From positions 1-64,000 of the forward strand of contig NZ_JAJOMA010000024.1 in NCBI RefSeq assembly GCF_021129235.1: DNA of 64,000 bases. Reading direction: 5' to 3'. The position numbers and the translations under genes were made by a program. The notes under the pieces are model-generated. The model had not been told where the DNA came from. It did not search any database and saw nothing but the letters and a program-made list of their open reading frames with translations. Numbering within the stretch: position 1 is the first letter of the stretch; each line of letters begins with the position of its first letter. Origin of the DNA: Kineosporia mesophila. GTDB lineage: Bacteria; Actinomycetota; Actinomycetes; Actinomycetales; Kineosporiaceae. Shown here piece after piece: positions 8,766-18,296 of the stretch.

Positions 8766-9673
8766 CTGACACCAAGCACCGTTCCGGCTTCGCCTGCCTG
8801 GTCGGCCGGCCGAACGCCGGTAAGTCGACCCTGACGAACGCCCTGGTCGGCGAGAAGATCGCGATCACGTCGAGCCGGCCGCAGACCACCCGGCACACCA
8901 TTCGCGGCATCGTGCACCGGCCCGACTCCCAGCTCGTCCTCGTCGACACCCCGGGGCTGCACAAGCCCCGCACGCTGCTCGGTGAGCGGCTGAACCACCT
9001 GGTGCGCGAGACGCTGCTCGAGGTCGACGTGGTCGGGTTCTGCCTGCCCGCCGACGAGAAGATCGGCCCCGGCGACAAGTTCATCGCGGCCGAGCTCAAA
9101 GAACTGCGCCGCACCCCGGTGGTGGCGATCGTGACCAAGTCCGACCGGGTGAAGCCGGAGACGCTGGCCGCGCACCTCCTCGACGTGCAGAACCTGATGA
9201 ACGAGGCCGACGACATCATCCCGGTCTCCGCCGTCAACGGGTTCCAGGTCGACGCCGTGTCCGATCTGCTGATGAGTCACCTGCCCGAGGGCCCGCGGAT
9301 GTACCCGGACGACGAGCTCACCGACGAGCCCGAGAACGTGATGATCGCCGAGCTGGTGCGCGAGGCCGCGCTGGAGGGTGTGCGCGACGAGCTCCCGCAC
9401 AGCCTCGCGGTGGTCGTGGACGAGGTGAGCGAGCGCGAGGGCCGTCCCGAGAGCGCGCCGCTGCTCGACGTGCACGTACTGCTCTACGTGGAGCGCGACA
9501 GCCAGAAGGCCATCGTGATCGGCCGGGGCGGCAGCCGCCTGCGGGAGGTCGGCACGAACGCCCGCCGGGAGATCGAGGCTCTGCTGGGCACGCGCATCCA
9601 CCTGGACCTGCGGGTCAAGGTTGCCAAGGACTGGCAGCGCGACCCGAAGCAGATGCAGCGACTCGGGTTCTAG
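8762..9673 (+). CDS. era: GTPase Era
   Basis: An essential GTPase that binds the 3' end of 16S rRNA during 30S assembly. The G1 motif is GRPNAGKST, G2 follows SSRPQTTR, G3 is DTPGLH, and the G4-like motif is TKSD. The C-terminal KH domain carries AIVIGRGGSRLREVGTNARR. Its 303 residues are typical. The GTG at 8762 overlaps the upstream stop by four bases (GTGA). The next gene begins immediately after the TAG, with no gap. Confidence 0.97.
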   Translation: MTDTKHRSGFACLVGRPNAGKSTLTNALVGEKIAITSSRPQTTRHTIRGIVHRPDSQLVLVDTPGLHKPRTLLGERLNHLVRETLLEVDVVGFCLPADEKIGPGDKFIAAELKELRRTPVVAIVTKSDRVKPETLAAHLLDVQNLMNEADDIIPVSAVNGFQVDAVSDLLMSHLPEGPRMYPDDELTDEPENVMIAELVREAALEGVRDELPHSLAVVVDEVSEREGRPESAPLLDVHVLLYVERDSQKAIVIGRGGSRLREVGTNARREIEALLGTRIHLDLRVKVAKDWQRDPKQMQRLGF

Positions 9674-10948
9674 GTGGCAGCGGGACTTCTGGCTGATCTG
9701 ACCCCGCTGCACCACAGCCGCCCCTACCGGCGGATGTGGCTCGGCACGTTCCTCAGCTCCATCGGCTCACAGCTCACCACCGTCGCGGTCGGTCTCCAGG
9801 TCTTCGACCTGACCGGTTCCACCTTCAAGGTGGGGCTGGTCGGTCTGGCGGCCCTGGTCCCGCTGATCGCGTTCGGTCTCTACGGCGGTTCGATCGTGGA
9901 CGCCCACGACCGGCGCCGCGTCATCATCACCAGTTCCAGCGGCCTGTTCTCCGTGGCCCTGTGCTTCGCGCTCCAGGCCTGGGCCGGGCTGGACAACGTG
10001 TGGCTCCTGTACGCCCTGGTGGCGGTGCAGAGCGGCTTCTGGGCGGTGAACTCACCGGCCCGGATGGCGATCCTGCCGCGGTTGCTGCCGTCCGGGATGC
10101 TGCCCGCCGCGAACGCCCTGTCCAGCCTGGCGAACAGCGTCGGCATGACGGTGGGGCCGCTGCTGGCCGGGTTCTGGGTGCACTGGTTCGGATTCGGCGG
10201 CACCTACTTCAGCGAGGTGCTGCTGCTCGGCATCGCCCTGACCACGCTGATCGCGCTGCCGTCGATGCCCCCGCTGGGCGAGGTGCGCCGCTCCGGCCTG
10301 GCCTCGGTGCTGGAGGGCCTGAACTACCTGCGCACCCGGCCGAACGTGCGGATGACCTTCATCGTCGACCTGATCGCGATGATCTTCGCGATGCCCCGCG
10401 TGCTCTTCCCGGCGCTGGGCGCGGTCGTGATCGGCGGGGGCGCGCAGACGGCGGGCATCCTGGCCGCCGGGATCGCTTGCGGTGCGGTGCTGGCCGGGGT
10501 GTTCTCCGGCCCGGTCAGCCGGATCCGGCGTCAGGGGCTGGCGGTGCTGGCCGCGATCATCGGGTGGGGCTCGAGCATCGTGCTGTTCGGCGTGGTGGTC
10601 GGGTTCGCGAGTCCTCCGCCGGACGGGGGTGCGCACTGGCTGCTGTGGCCCGCCTTCGGGGCGCTGGTGCTGGCGGGCATGGCCGACTCGGTGAGTGCGG
10701 TGTTCCGCAGCACGATCCTGCAGACAGCCACCCCGGATCACATGAGGGGACGCCTGCAAGGGGTGTTCGTGGTGGTGGTCGCGGGTGGCCCGCGCCTGGG
10801 GGACCTGGTGGTCGGCTCGACGGCCGACCTCACCACCGAGAGCGTCGCCGCGATCGCCGGTGGCCTGGCCTGCATCGTGATGGTGGTTCTGCTGGGGCTC
10901 AGCCAGCCGCGATTCGCTCGGTACGACGCTCGTCATCCGGAACCGTGA
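9674..10948 (+). CDS. MFS transporter (EntS-like / MFS_3)
   Basis: A 424-residue major-facilitator protein with about twelve hydrophobic helices. The cytoplasmic loop between TM2 and TM3 contains GGSIVDAHDRRRVIITSS, the MFS signature region. ATPDHMRGRLQGVF between TM10 and TM11 is typical of the enterobactin-exporter-like subfamily. The substrate is unknown. The start is the GTG directly abutting the era TAG, so expression is likely coupled to era. Its last 50 bp overlap the 3' end of the convergent VanZ-like gene. Confidence 0.9.
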   Translation: MAAGLLADLTPLHHSRPYRRMWLGTFLSSIGSQLTTVAVGLQVFDLTGSTFKVGLVGLAALVPLIAFGLYGGSIVDAHDRRRVIITSSSGLFSVALCFALQAWAGLDNVWLLYALVAVQSGFWAVNSPARMAILPRLLPSGMLPAANALSSLANSVGMTVGPLLAGFWVHWFGFGGTYFSEVLLLGIALTTLIALPSMPPLGEVRRSGLASVLEGLNYLRTRPNVRMTFIVDLIAMIFAMPRVLFPALGAVVIGGGAQTAGILAAGIACGAVLAGVFSGPVSRIRRQGLAVLAAIIGWGSSIVLFGVVVGFASPPPDGGAHWLLWPAFGALVLAGMADSVSAVFRSTILQTATPDHMRGRLQGVFVVVVAGGPRLGDLVVGSTADLTTESVAAIAGGLACIVMVVLLGLSQPRFARYDARHPEP

Positions 10949-11543
10949 CCCGGTCCTGGTTCACGGCCCACAGCACCACCACCCCGAGCGCCGCACCCAC
11001 CAGCCCGCCGAAGCCGTTGGTGATGACGTCGTCGATGTCGGTGGCGCGGCTGTAGATGGGCAGTTGCAGGATCTCCACGCCCACCGAGACCAGCGTGGCC
11101 AGGGCGGCGCACAGCAGCATCCCGCGGCGCACGGCCAGGTACAGGAAGAGGCCCAGGGGGACGAACATGGCCACGTTGCCGCCCAGGTAGATCAGGAAGT
11201 CGGCGGGGTCGTGGAGGTACTGCCGCAGCGTGCCGAGGGGATGCAGCTGGAGGTGGCCCGGGCTGGTGGCGCCCGCGCGGCGGGTCAGGGTGCTGATCGC
11301 GATCACCCCGAGCGAGCCGATCACCAGGCACAACGCCCAGGGCGTGAGGCCGTGCCAGGGCCGTCGGTGCCGTATCAGCACGGCCGCGGCCAGGGCGATG
11401 CCGGCCACCACGATGTCGAGCGCCAGCTGCGCGCCGAAGCTGCCGCCGAACCGCAGGGCGTTCGATATCCAGTACCCGTCCACCTGAGCATGATGAACAG
11501 GTGGCACTGAGAAGTCGCTGAGGCGAACTCCCCGGTCCGGCAC
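10899..11543 (-). CDS. VanZ-like membrane protein
   Basis: A 214-residue protein with about five hydrophobic helices. It has the VanZ core DPADFLIYLGGNVAMFVPLG and the acidic motif SVGVEILQLP with SRATDIDDVITNGFGG, where the Asp/Glu pair is conserved. VanZ proteins give low-level teicoplanin resistance in some contexts, but most chromosomal copies have no known role. The start used is a GTG at 11543, and the first 25 residues are hydrophilic and may be shorter. It is convergent with the MFS gene and overlaps its coding end. Confidence 0.85.
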   Translation of the reverse strand: MPDRGVRLSDFSVPPVHHAQVDGYWISNALRFGGSFGAQLALDIVVAGIALAAAVLIRHRRPWHGLTPWALCLVIGSLGVIAISTLTRRAGATSPGHLQLHPLGTLRQYLHDPADFLIYLGGNVAMFVPLGLFLYLAVRRGMLLCAALATLVSVGVEILQLPIYSRATDIDDVITNGFGGLVGAALGVVVLWAVNQDRVTVPDDERRTERIAAG

Positions 11544-11550
11544 CGGATTG

Positions 11551-11578
11551 TTGCCCCCACGGAGTGGGGATGTACCCT
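11551..11578 (+). promoter_or_regulatory. Predicted leuA promoter (TTGCCC-N16-TACCCT)
   Basis: TTGCCC at 11551-11556 and TACCCT at 11573-11578 are spaced by 16 bases, as in actinobacterial housekeeping promoters. The expected start of transcription falls at about 11585, next to the GTG of the leader peptide at 11586. The leader would then be translated from an almost leaderless mRNA. This is inferred from sequence only. Confidence 0.5.
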
Positions 11579-11585
11579 GTCGCTC

Positions 11586-11633
11586 GTGCGTTCGGAGCTT
11601 CTTCTCCTTGGTCGCCGCGGCGGGACCTGCTAG
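11586..11633 (+). CDS. leuL: leuA leader peptide with four Leu codons
   Basis: A 15-codon frame, GTG to TAG, encodes VRSELLLLGRRGGTC. Four consecutive leucine codons (CTT CTT CTC CTT) occupy positions 5-8. This is the pattern of amino-acid-sensing leader peptides described for actinobacterial leuA: ribosome stalling on the Leu run when charged tRNA-Leu is scarce changes expression of the gene downstream. It lies 90 bp upstream of leuA and immediately after a predicted promoter. It is too short for ordinary gene finders. Confidence 0.8.
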   Translation: MRSELLLLGRRGGTC

Positions 11634-11673
11634 GCCGGTCCTCTCGTCGCGGTGTTTCTTCTGCCTGCCGGCC
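11633..11673 (+). promoter_or_regulatory. Leader RNA hairpin between leader peptide and leuA
   Basis: GGCCGG (11633-11638), starting on the last base of the leader stop codon, can pair with CCGGCC (11668-11673). A stalled or terminating ribosome on the leader peptide would cover or free the left arm. There is no U-tract after the stem, so control could act on translation or through another termination mode. The exact fold is not certain. Confidence 0.4.
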
Positions 11674-11710
11674 GACCGTCCTGAACGCCCAGAAGAACCA
11701 GACCACGTAG

Positions 11711-13456
<1,746 letters not shown>

Positions 13457-13459
13457 TTC

Positions 13460-14329
13460 ATGCCGGCGGTGTACCGGGACGATGCGATCGTCCTGCGCGC
13501 CCAGAAACTGGGCGAGGCCGATCGCATCGTCACCCTGCTCACCCGTGAGCACGGGCGGGTACGCGCCGTGGCCAAGGGCGTGCGCAAGACCATGTCCCGG
13601 TTCGGCGCCCGCCTGGAGCCGTTCATGCTGATCGACGTCCAGCTCTACGAGGGCCGGTCGCTCGACACCGTGAACCAGGTGGAGACCATCGGGGCGTACG
13701 GCCTGACCATCGCCGCCGACTACGCCCGGTACACCGCGGCCACCGCCATGCTGGAGACCGCCGAACGACTCACCGAGACCGAGCGTGAGCCCGCCCTGCA
13801 GCAGTTCCTCCTGCTCGCGGGCGGGCTCCGCACGCTCTCGCAGAAGGCGCACGAACCCGGCCTGGTGCTGGACGCCTACCTGATCCGCTCGCTGTCGGTC
13901 GCGGGCTGGGCACCGAGTTTCACCGACTGCGCGCGCTGCGGCCAGGCCGGCCCGCACCGCGCGTTCTCGCTGGCGATGGGCGGTTCGGTGTGCCCGTCGT
14001 GCCGTCCGCCCGGCGCGGCCGCCCCGCACCCGGAGACCCTTCGCCTGCTGTCGGCCCTGCTCACCGGCGACTGGCCGAGCGCCGACGCCAGCGAGGCCCG
14101 GCGCCGCCGCGAGGCCAGCGGCCTGGTCGCCGCCTACCTGCAGTGGCACGTCGAACGCCGGGTGCGGTCCCTGCGCTGGGTGGAACGCGACGGTGACCGG
14201 CCGTCGATCAACGTGCCGGCGAATGTACCGGTGAACGTCCCGGTGAAGGTGGCGAAGATCGACGTGGCCGCGATCGAGCGCGCCCAGGCGGCGGTGGCGC
14301 CCACGCTGGACGACCCCGAGCCGTTCTAG
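13460..14329 (+). CDS. recO: DNA repair protein RecO
   Basis: RecO loads RecA on SSB-coated DNA with RecR and anneals complementary strands. The N-terminal OB fold (residues 1-80) starts [20 protein letters not shown] and contains [16 protein letters not shown]. The middle is helical, and a zinc finger has CARCG at about 157-161 and CPSC at about 178-181. The family length is about 240-250. This copy is 289 residues because of a C-terminal tail with a short repeat ([14 protein letters not shown]). The ATG begins 3 bp after the leuA stop. Confidence 0.94.
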   Translation: MPAVYRDDAIVLRAQKLGEADRIVTLLTREHGRVRAVAKGVRKTMSRFGARLEPFMLIDVQLYEGRSLDTVNQVETIGAYGLTIAADYARYTAATAMLETAERLTETEREPALQQFLLLAGGLRTLSQKAHEPGLVLDAYLIRSLSVAGWAPSFTDCARCGQAGPHRAFSLAMGGSVCPSCRPPGAAAPHPETLRLLSALLTGDWPSADASEARRRREASGLVAAYLQWHVERRVRSLRWVERDGDRPSINVPANVPVNVPVKVAKIDVAAIERAQAAVAPTLDDPEPF

Positions 14330-14758
14330 GGCCTGTCCTGCGGATCATCGCCTACTGCGGGGCACCCGGTGGGCCGTCTGGACGCGTCCGGCGTGGCCCC
14401 ACGGAGGAACCACTACGAGGGGCCCCACCGGCCACGCCCAGCCGACCCACCGGGCACCTCCGTAGCTCACGGCGTGATCCCGCAGGACCGGCCCTGGAGC
14501 ATGCGCGGGAAGCCCGGCCGGGTACGAGGGCGAAGCCGGCAAGTCTGCGTTGTGTACACCTGGTACATCCGGTACCGGATGTACCAGGTGTACACAACGC
14601 GTCCGAGGCCGCGCCACGAATCGTGGGCCTGAGATCGTGATCGGGTCAGGGGCCGGCCCGATGGCGCCGGCGTGCGTTCGCGGTTACCGCGCGAGGGCCG
14701 GCCCAGCGGGTACTACGATCTTCCCGCTCCCGAATCGTCCTCGCTTAAGGGGTTTTCC
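14330..14758. other. Intergenic region recO-uppS
   Basis: This 429-base gap has no convincing gene: the short frames in it share no known domain and have no good ribosome site. It holds the 54-bp palindrome annotated separately and, at its right end, an AAGGGG ribosome-binding site for uppS at 14747-14752. The rest is GC-rich and unremarkable. Confidence 0.6.
14547..14600. repeat. Perfect 54-bp palindrome without loop
   Basis: The two 27-base halves (GCGTTGTGTACACC... into the centre at 14573/14574 and its exact complement back out to ...CAACGC) match at every position. Nested inside are two copies of the 8-bp palindrome GTGTACAC and a central GGTACC. No T-run follows, so a classic terminator is unlikely. 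Candidates are a multi-dimer operator, a recombination or resolution site, or a mobile-element relic. Confidence 0.9.
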
Positions 14759-15583
14759 TTGGCGCTCCGCCGTCGCCAGCCCGGTCAGTCACAGCCCGTC
14801 CGCACCGCACCGCCGATCGCGCCGCCCGCGCACCCCTCCGGTGCGAAGCCGCCCGCGATCCCGGCCGAGCTGGTACCGGGCCACGTCGCCATCGTCATGG
14901 ACGGCAACGGCCGCTGGGCCAACCAGCGCGGGCTGAGCCGCACCAAGGGCCACGAGATGGGCGAGGCCTCGCTGCTCGACGTGGTCGCCGGGGGCATCGA
15001 GATCGGCGTCAAACACATCTCCGCGTACGCCTTCTCCACCGAGAACTGGAAGCGCTCGCCGGACGAGGTGCGCTGGCTGATGGGCTTCAACCGCGACGTG
15101 ATCCGGCGCCGGCGCGACGAGATGCACGAGTGGGGTGTGCGGGTGCGCTGGGCGGGGCGCCGGCCGAAGCTCTGGGCCAGCGTGATCAAGGAGCTCGAGA
15201 TCGCCGAGGAACTCACCCGCGGCAACGACACGATCACCCTGACGATGTGCGTGAACTACGGCGGCCGGGCCGAGATCGCCGACGCCGCCCGCACGATCGC
15301 CCAGCTGGTGGCCCAGGGCAAGCTCGATCCGGACCGGATCGACGAGCGCACGATCCAGAAGTACCTGGACGAGCCCGACCTGCCCGACGTGGACATGTTC
15401 CTGCGCTCGTCGGGGGAGCAGCGCACGTCCAACTTCATGCTCTGGCAGTCGGCCTACGCCGAGATGGTGTTCATGGACGTGCTGTGGCCCGACGTGGACC
15501 GGCGCACCCTGTGGGAGGCCGTTCAGATCTATGCCGAGCGCGACCGGCGGTACGGCGGGGCGGTCGACAAACCCACCGCCTGA
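14759..15583 (+). CDS. uppS: Isoprenyl (polyprenyl) diphosphate synthase, UppS family
   Basis: A cis-prenyltransferase that builds the C50/C55 lipid carrier for peptidoglycan and glycan assembly. It has [18 protein letters not shown] with the Mg-binding Asp, the [13 protein letters not shown] segment, and [20 protein letters not shown] near the C-terminus. The start is placed at a TTG (14759) because AAGGGG lies six bases upstream and the recO-side sequence is not conserved. This gives 274 residues with a 40-residue Pro-rich N-terminal extension typical of the actinobacterial enzyme. A longer frame without a better start opens at 14672. Confidence 0.93.
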   Translation: MALRRRQPGQSQPVRTAPPIAPPAHPSGAKPPAIPAELVPGHVAIVMDGNGRWANQRGLSRTKGHEMGEASLLDVVAGGIEIGVKHISAYAFSTENWKRSPDEVRWLMGFNRDVIRRRRDEMHEWGVRVRWAGRRPKLWASVIKELEIAEELTRGNDTITLTMCVNYGGRAEIADAARTIAQLVAQGKLDPDRIDERTIQKYLDEPDLPDVDMFLRSSGEQRTSNFMLWQSAYAEMVFMDVLWPDVDRRTLWEAVQIYAERDRRYGGAVDKPTA

Positions 15584-15596
15584 TCCCTGGAATAAT

Positions 15597-15609
15597 GAGA
15601 ATCGTTCTC
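15597..15609 (+). promoter_or_regulatory. Zur-like box upstream of rpmG
   Basis: GAGAA-TCG-TTCTC is a perfect inverted repeat within AATGAGAATCGTTCTC, 42 bp before the L33 start. It resembles actinobacterial Zur sites (TGAnAATGATTnTCA type). The gene it precedes is the zinc-free L33 form and zur itself is the next gene along. The site is not tested. Confidence 0.6.
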
Positions 15610-15651
15610 TAGTTGTCTCGATCAGTCCGAACTATTCAAGGAGTGATCGAG

Positions 15652-15819
15652 ATGGCGAGCCGCACCGAACTGCGACCGATCGTGAAGCTGCGTTCGACGG
15701 CCGGCACCGGGTACACGTACGTGACCCGCAAGAGCCGCCGCAACGACCCCGACCGGATGGTGCTGCGCAAGTTCGACCCGGTCGTGCGGGCCCACGTGGA
15801 GTTCCGCGAGGAGCGCTGA
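15652..15819 (+). CDS. rpmG: 50S ribosomal protein L33, zinc-free (C-minus) form
   Basis: A 55-residue ribosomal protein L33: [20 protein letters not shown] then [15 protein letters not shown]. It contains no Cys, so the two CxxC zinc pairs of the normal actinobacterial L33 are missing. Such C-minus paralogues replace the zinc-containing protein when zinc is scarce, releasing zinc from ribosomes, and are repressed by Zur. AAGGAG lies before the ATG, a Zur-like box lies upstream, and zur is convergent. All of this agrees with that role. Confidence 0.95.
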   Translation: MASRTELRPIVKLRSTAGTGYTYVTRKSRRNDPDRMVLRKFDPVVRAHVEFREER

Positions 15820-15826
15820 CCCCTCG

Positions 15827-15872
15827 AAAAGTGAGGACGCCCACCACAGTCGTGGTGGGCGTCCTTACTTTT
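15827..15872. terminator. Bidirectional Rho-independent terminator between rpmG and zur
   Basis: A 21-bp stem (15827-15847 with 15852-15872, one mismatch) has a four-base loop AGTC. It is flanked by AAAA on the left and TTTT on the right, so it works for both convergent genes. The core arm reads GGACGCCCACCAC. Confidence 0.9.
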
Positions 15873-15876
15873 GCGT

Positions 15877-16269
15877 TTACCTGGCCTGGCAGTCCGCGCA
15901 GATGCCGGTGATCTCCACGACGTGGTCGACCTCGGCGAAGCCGTTGGCGGAGGCCACCTTCTGCGCCCACTTCTCGATCGAGGGGCTTTCCACCTCGACG
16001 GTGCGCCGGCACGAGCGGCACAGCAGGTGGTGATGGTGCCCGCGGCTGCAACGGCGGTACATGGACTCGTTGTCGGCGGTCTTCACCACGTCGACCTCGC
16101 CGTCCTCGGCGAGCTGCTGAAGGGTGCGGTAGACGGTGGCGAGCCCGACGCCGTCGCTGGTGTCGCGCAGGATGGAGTGCAGCTGCTGGGCGCTGACGAA
16201 CTCGTTCACCTGGTCGAGCGCCGCCGAGACGGCCACCCGCTGCTTGGTCTCGCGCCGGTTGGTGCTCAT
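15877..16269 (-). CDS. zur: Zinc uptake regulator Zur (Fur family)
   Basis: A 130-residue Fur-family repressor. The winged helix contains FVSAQQLHSILRDTSDGVGLATVYRTLQQLAEDGEV. The metal-binding segment is RCSRGHHHHLLCRSCRRTVEVE. The C-terminal CADC together with CRSC makes the structural zinc site. The His-rich HHHH after SRG and the genomic link to zinc-free L33 favour Zur over Fur. It starts at an ATG at 16269. A 14-bp inverted repeat and an imperfect GAGAATGAG element lie upstream and may be operators. Confidence 0.9.
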   Translation of the reverse strand: MSTNRRETKQRVAVSAALDQVNEFVSAQQLHSILRDTSDGVGLATVYRTLQQLAEDGEVDVVKTADNESMYRRCSRGHHHHLLCRSCRRTVEVESPSIEKWAQKVASANGFAEVDHVVEITGICADCQAR

Positions 16270-16287
16270 GCCCGGCAGCTTTTCACG

Positions 16288-16301
16288 TTAGGCGTGCCTA
16301 A
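16288..16301. promoter_or_regulatory. TTAGG-N4-CCTAA inverted repeat upstream of zur
   Basis: TTAGGCGTGCCTAA is a 5-4-5 inverted repeat, 18 bp upstream of zur and 85 bp upstream of the divergent monooxygenase-like gene. It resembles the core of DtxR/IdeR iron boxes (TTAGG...CCTAA), although those are normally 19 bp with a different centre. It could give metal cross-regulation of zur or iron control of the divergent gene. Confidence 0.4.
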
Positions 16302-16386
16302 GGCGTCATACATGGGACTCATTCTCAAATATTGGCCCTGGCCTCGTCAAAACCTTTCGCCCTGGGCGCACCGGTAGGTTGGGTAC

Positions 16387-16719
16387 GTGTTCGTCGTCAC
16401 CCGATACCGCGTTCCCCCCGAGGAGGCCGACGAGTTCGCCGGCCTCGCGCGGGAGGCCCTGACCGCGCTCACGGCGAGGCCGGGCTGCCTGGACGGACGG
16501 GTGGGCCGCTCGATCGACGAGCCCGCCCTGTGGGTGCTCTCCACCCGCTGGGAGAACGTCGGCGCCTACCGCCGGGCGCTGTCGAACCCCGAGGTGAAGG
16601 TGCGCGCCGTGCCGCTGATGTACCGCTGCATCGACGAGCCGACCGCCTTCGAGGACCTCGCCACCTGGACGCCCGCGCAGGGCCGGCAGGAGCACGAGAG
16701 CGACCTGATCGTCGAGTAG
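16387..16719 (+). CDS. Antibiotic biosynthesis monooxygenase (ABM)-domain protein
   Basis: A 110-residue single-domain dimeric alpha-beta barrel protein. It begins FVVTRYRVPPEEADEFAGLA and has the characteristic RPGCLDGRVGRSID and WVLSTRWENVGAYRRAL. This family includes quinol monooxygenases and heme-degrading enzymes. Without structure, neither heme binding nor catalysis can be claimed. The GTG at 16387 is the first start after the divergent zur promoter and has a weak ribosome site. A DtxR-like box in the shared promoter region would be consistent with an iron-linked role, but this is speculative. Confidence 0.75.
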   Translation: MFVVTRYRVPPEEADEFAGLAREALTALTARPGCLDGRVGRSIDEPALWVLSTRWENVGAYRRALSNPEVKVRAVPLMYRCIDEPTAFEDLATWTPAQGRQEHESDLIVE

Positions 16720-16822
16720 ATCCCACCGCGTCGGAACCACGGTCCGAACCGGACTACCCTAAGCCGGGTCAGATTTCCAGGAGTCGCCCCGTCGACGCCC
16801 CGCCGGATGGAGTGAGCCGTTC

Positions 16823-18211
16823 GTGGCCGCCAAGCAGGAATCCCGCCTCGATGCCGTCGTCAGTCTCAGCAAGCGCCGGGGATTCGTATTCCCCAGCGGT
16901 GAGATCTACGGCGGTACCCGCTCGGCCTGGGACTACGGCCCGCTCGGTGTCGAGCTGAAGGAGAACATCAAGCGCCAGTGGTGGCGCACCATGGTCACCA
17001 GCCGCGACGACATCGTCGGCCTGGACTCCTCGGTCATCCTGCCGCGCGCGGTCTGGGAGGCATCCGGCCACGTCGAGGTGTTCACCGACCCGCTGGTCGA
17101 ATGCCAGTCGTGCCACCGGCGTTACCGGGCCGACCACCTCGAGGAGGAGTTCGAGGCGAAGAAGGGCCGCCCGGCCACCTCGCTCGAGGAGATCGTCTGC
17201 GTCAACTGCGGCACCCGCGGCGCGTGGACCGAGCCCAGGCAGTTCAGCGGCATGCTGAAGACCCACCTCGGCCCGGTCGAGGAAGAGGCCGGCATGCACT
17301 ACCTGCGCCCGGAGACCGCGCAGGGCATCTTCGTGAACTTCAAGAACGTCTACCAGGCCGCGCGCCGCAAGCCGCCGTTCGGCATCGGCCAGATCGGCAA
17401 GTCGTTCCGCAACGAGATCACGCCGGGCAACTTCATCTTCCGCACCCGTGAGTTCGAGCAGATGGAGATGGAGTTCTTCGTCGAGCCGGGCACGGACGAG
17501 GAATGGCACCAGTACTGGATCGACACCCGGATGGCCTGGTACACCGACCTCGGCCTGAGCCCGGACAACCTGCGCCTGTACGAGCACGCCAAGGAGAAGC
17601 TCTCCCACTACTCCAAGCGCACCGTGGACATCGAGTACCGCTTCGGTTTCCAGGGCTCGGAGTGGGGCGAGCTCGAGGGCGTCGCGAACCGTACCGACTA
17701 CGACCTGAAGACCCACAGCGAGAAGTCCGGCAACGACCTGAGCTTCTTCGACCAGGCCAGTAACACCCGTTACCTGCCCTACGTGATCGAGCCGGCCGCC
17801 GGCCTGACCCGTTCGCTGATGGCCTTCCTGATCGAGTCCTACACCGAGGACGAGGCGCCGAACACCAAGGGCGGCGTGGACAAGCGCACGGTGCTCAAGC
17901 TCGACCACCGTCTGGCCCCGGTCAAGGCCGCGGTGCTGCCGCTGTCGCGCAACGCCGACCTGTCGCCGAAGGCCCGCGACCTGGCCGCCGAGCTGCGCCG
18001 CTCCTGGAACGTGGACTTCGACGACGCCCAGGCCATCGGCCGCCGTTACCGCCGCCAGGACGAGATCGGTACGCCGTACTGCATCACGGTCGACTTCGAC
18101 ACGCTGGAAGACGACGCGGTCACAATCCGGTCTCGGGACACCATGGAGCAGGAGCGGGTGCCGCTGAACGCCGTCACCGCGTGGCTCGGCGCACGCCTCC
18201 CGGGCTGCTGA
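16823..18211 (+). CDS. glyS: Glycyl-tRNA synthetase (single-chain, class II)
   Basis: Charges tRNA-Gly. The 462-residue alpha2-type enzyme has motif-1 region [20 protein letters not shown] and an inserted zinc knuckle (CQSCHRRY ... CVNCGTRG). It also has [12 protein letters not shown], motif 2 [20 protein letters not shown] and motif 3 [14 protein letters not shown]. The C-terminal anticodon-binding domain carries [19 protein letters not shown]. The start is the GTG at 16823. A strong hairpin 15 bp past the stop ends the transcript. The zur-glyS neighbourhood is conserved in actinobacteria. Confidence 0.97.
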   Translation: MAAKQESRLDAVVSLSKRRGFVFPSGEIYGGTRSAWDYGPLGVELKENIKRQWWRTMVTSRDDIVGLDSSVILPRAVWEASGHVEVFTDPLVECQSCHRRYRADHLEEEFEAKKGRPATSLEEIVCVNCGTRGAWTEPRQFSGMLKTHLGPVEEEAGMHYLRPETAQGIFVNFKNVYQAARRKPPFGIGQIGKSFRNEITPGNFIFRTREFEQMEMEFFVEPGTDEEWHQYWIDTRMAWYTDLGLSPDNLRLYEHAKEKLSHYSKRTVDIEYRFGFQGSEWGELEGVANRTDYDLKTHSEKSGNDLSFFDQASNTRYLPYVIEPAAGLTRSLMAFLIESYTEDEAPNTKGGVDKRTVLKLDHRLAPVKAAVLPLSRNADLSPKARDLAAELRRSWNVDFDDAQAIGRRYRRQDEIGTPYCITVDFDTLEDDAVTIRSRDTMEQERVPLNAVTAWLGARLPGC

Positions 18212-18226
18212 TACTTCGTACCGTCG

Positions 18227-18263
18227 ATCGGCCGTCACGCAAAGTCGTTGCGTGACGGCCGAT
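18227..18263 (+). terminator. glyS terminator
   Basis: A 16-bp perfect stem (ATCGGCCGTCACGCAA and its complement) with loop AGTCG is followed by TCTGTTTCTG. It lies between glyS and the first HEAT-repeat gene. Confidence 0.85.
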
Positions 18264-18296
18264 TCTGTTTCTGTGCGGCTTGTGTAACGTTCGCCC

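Noticed and set aside
14547-14600. Palindrome as a Rho-independent terminator of recO
   Set aside because: It has no loop and no T-tract on either side and lies more than 200 bp past the recO stop.
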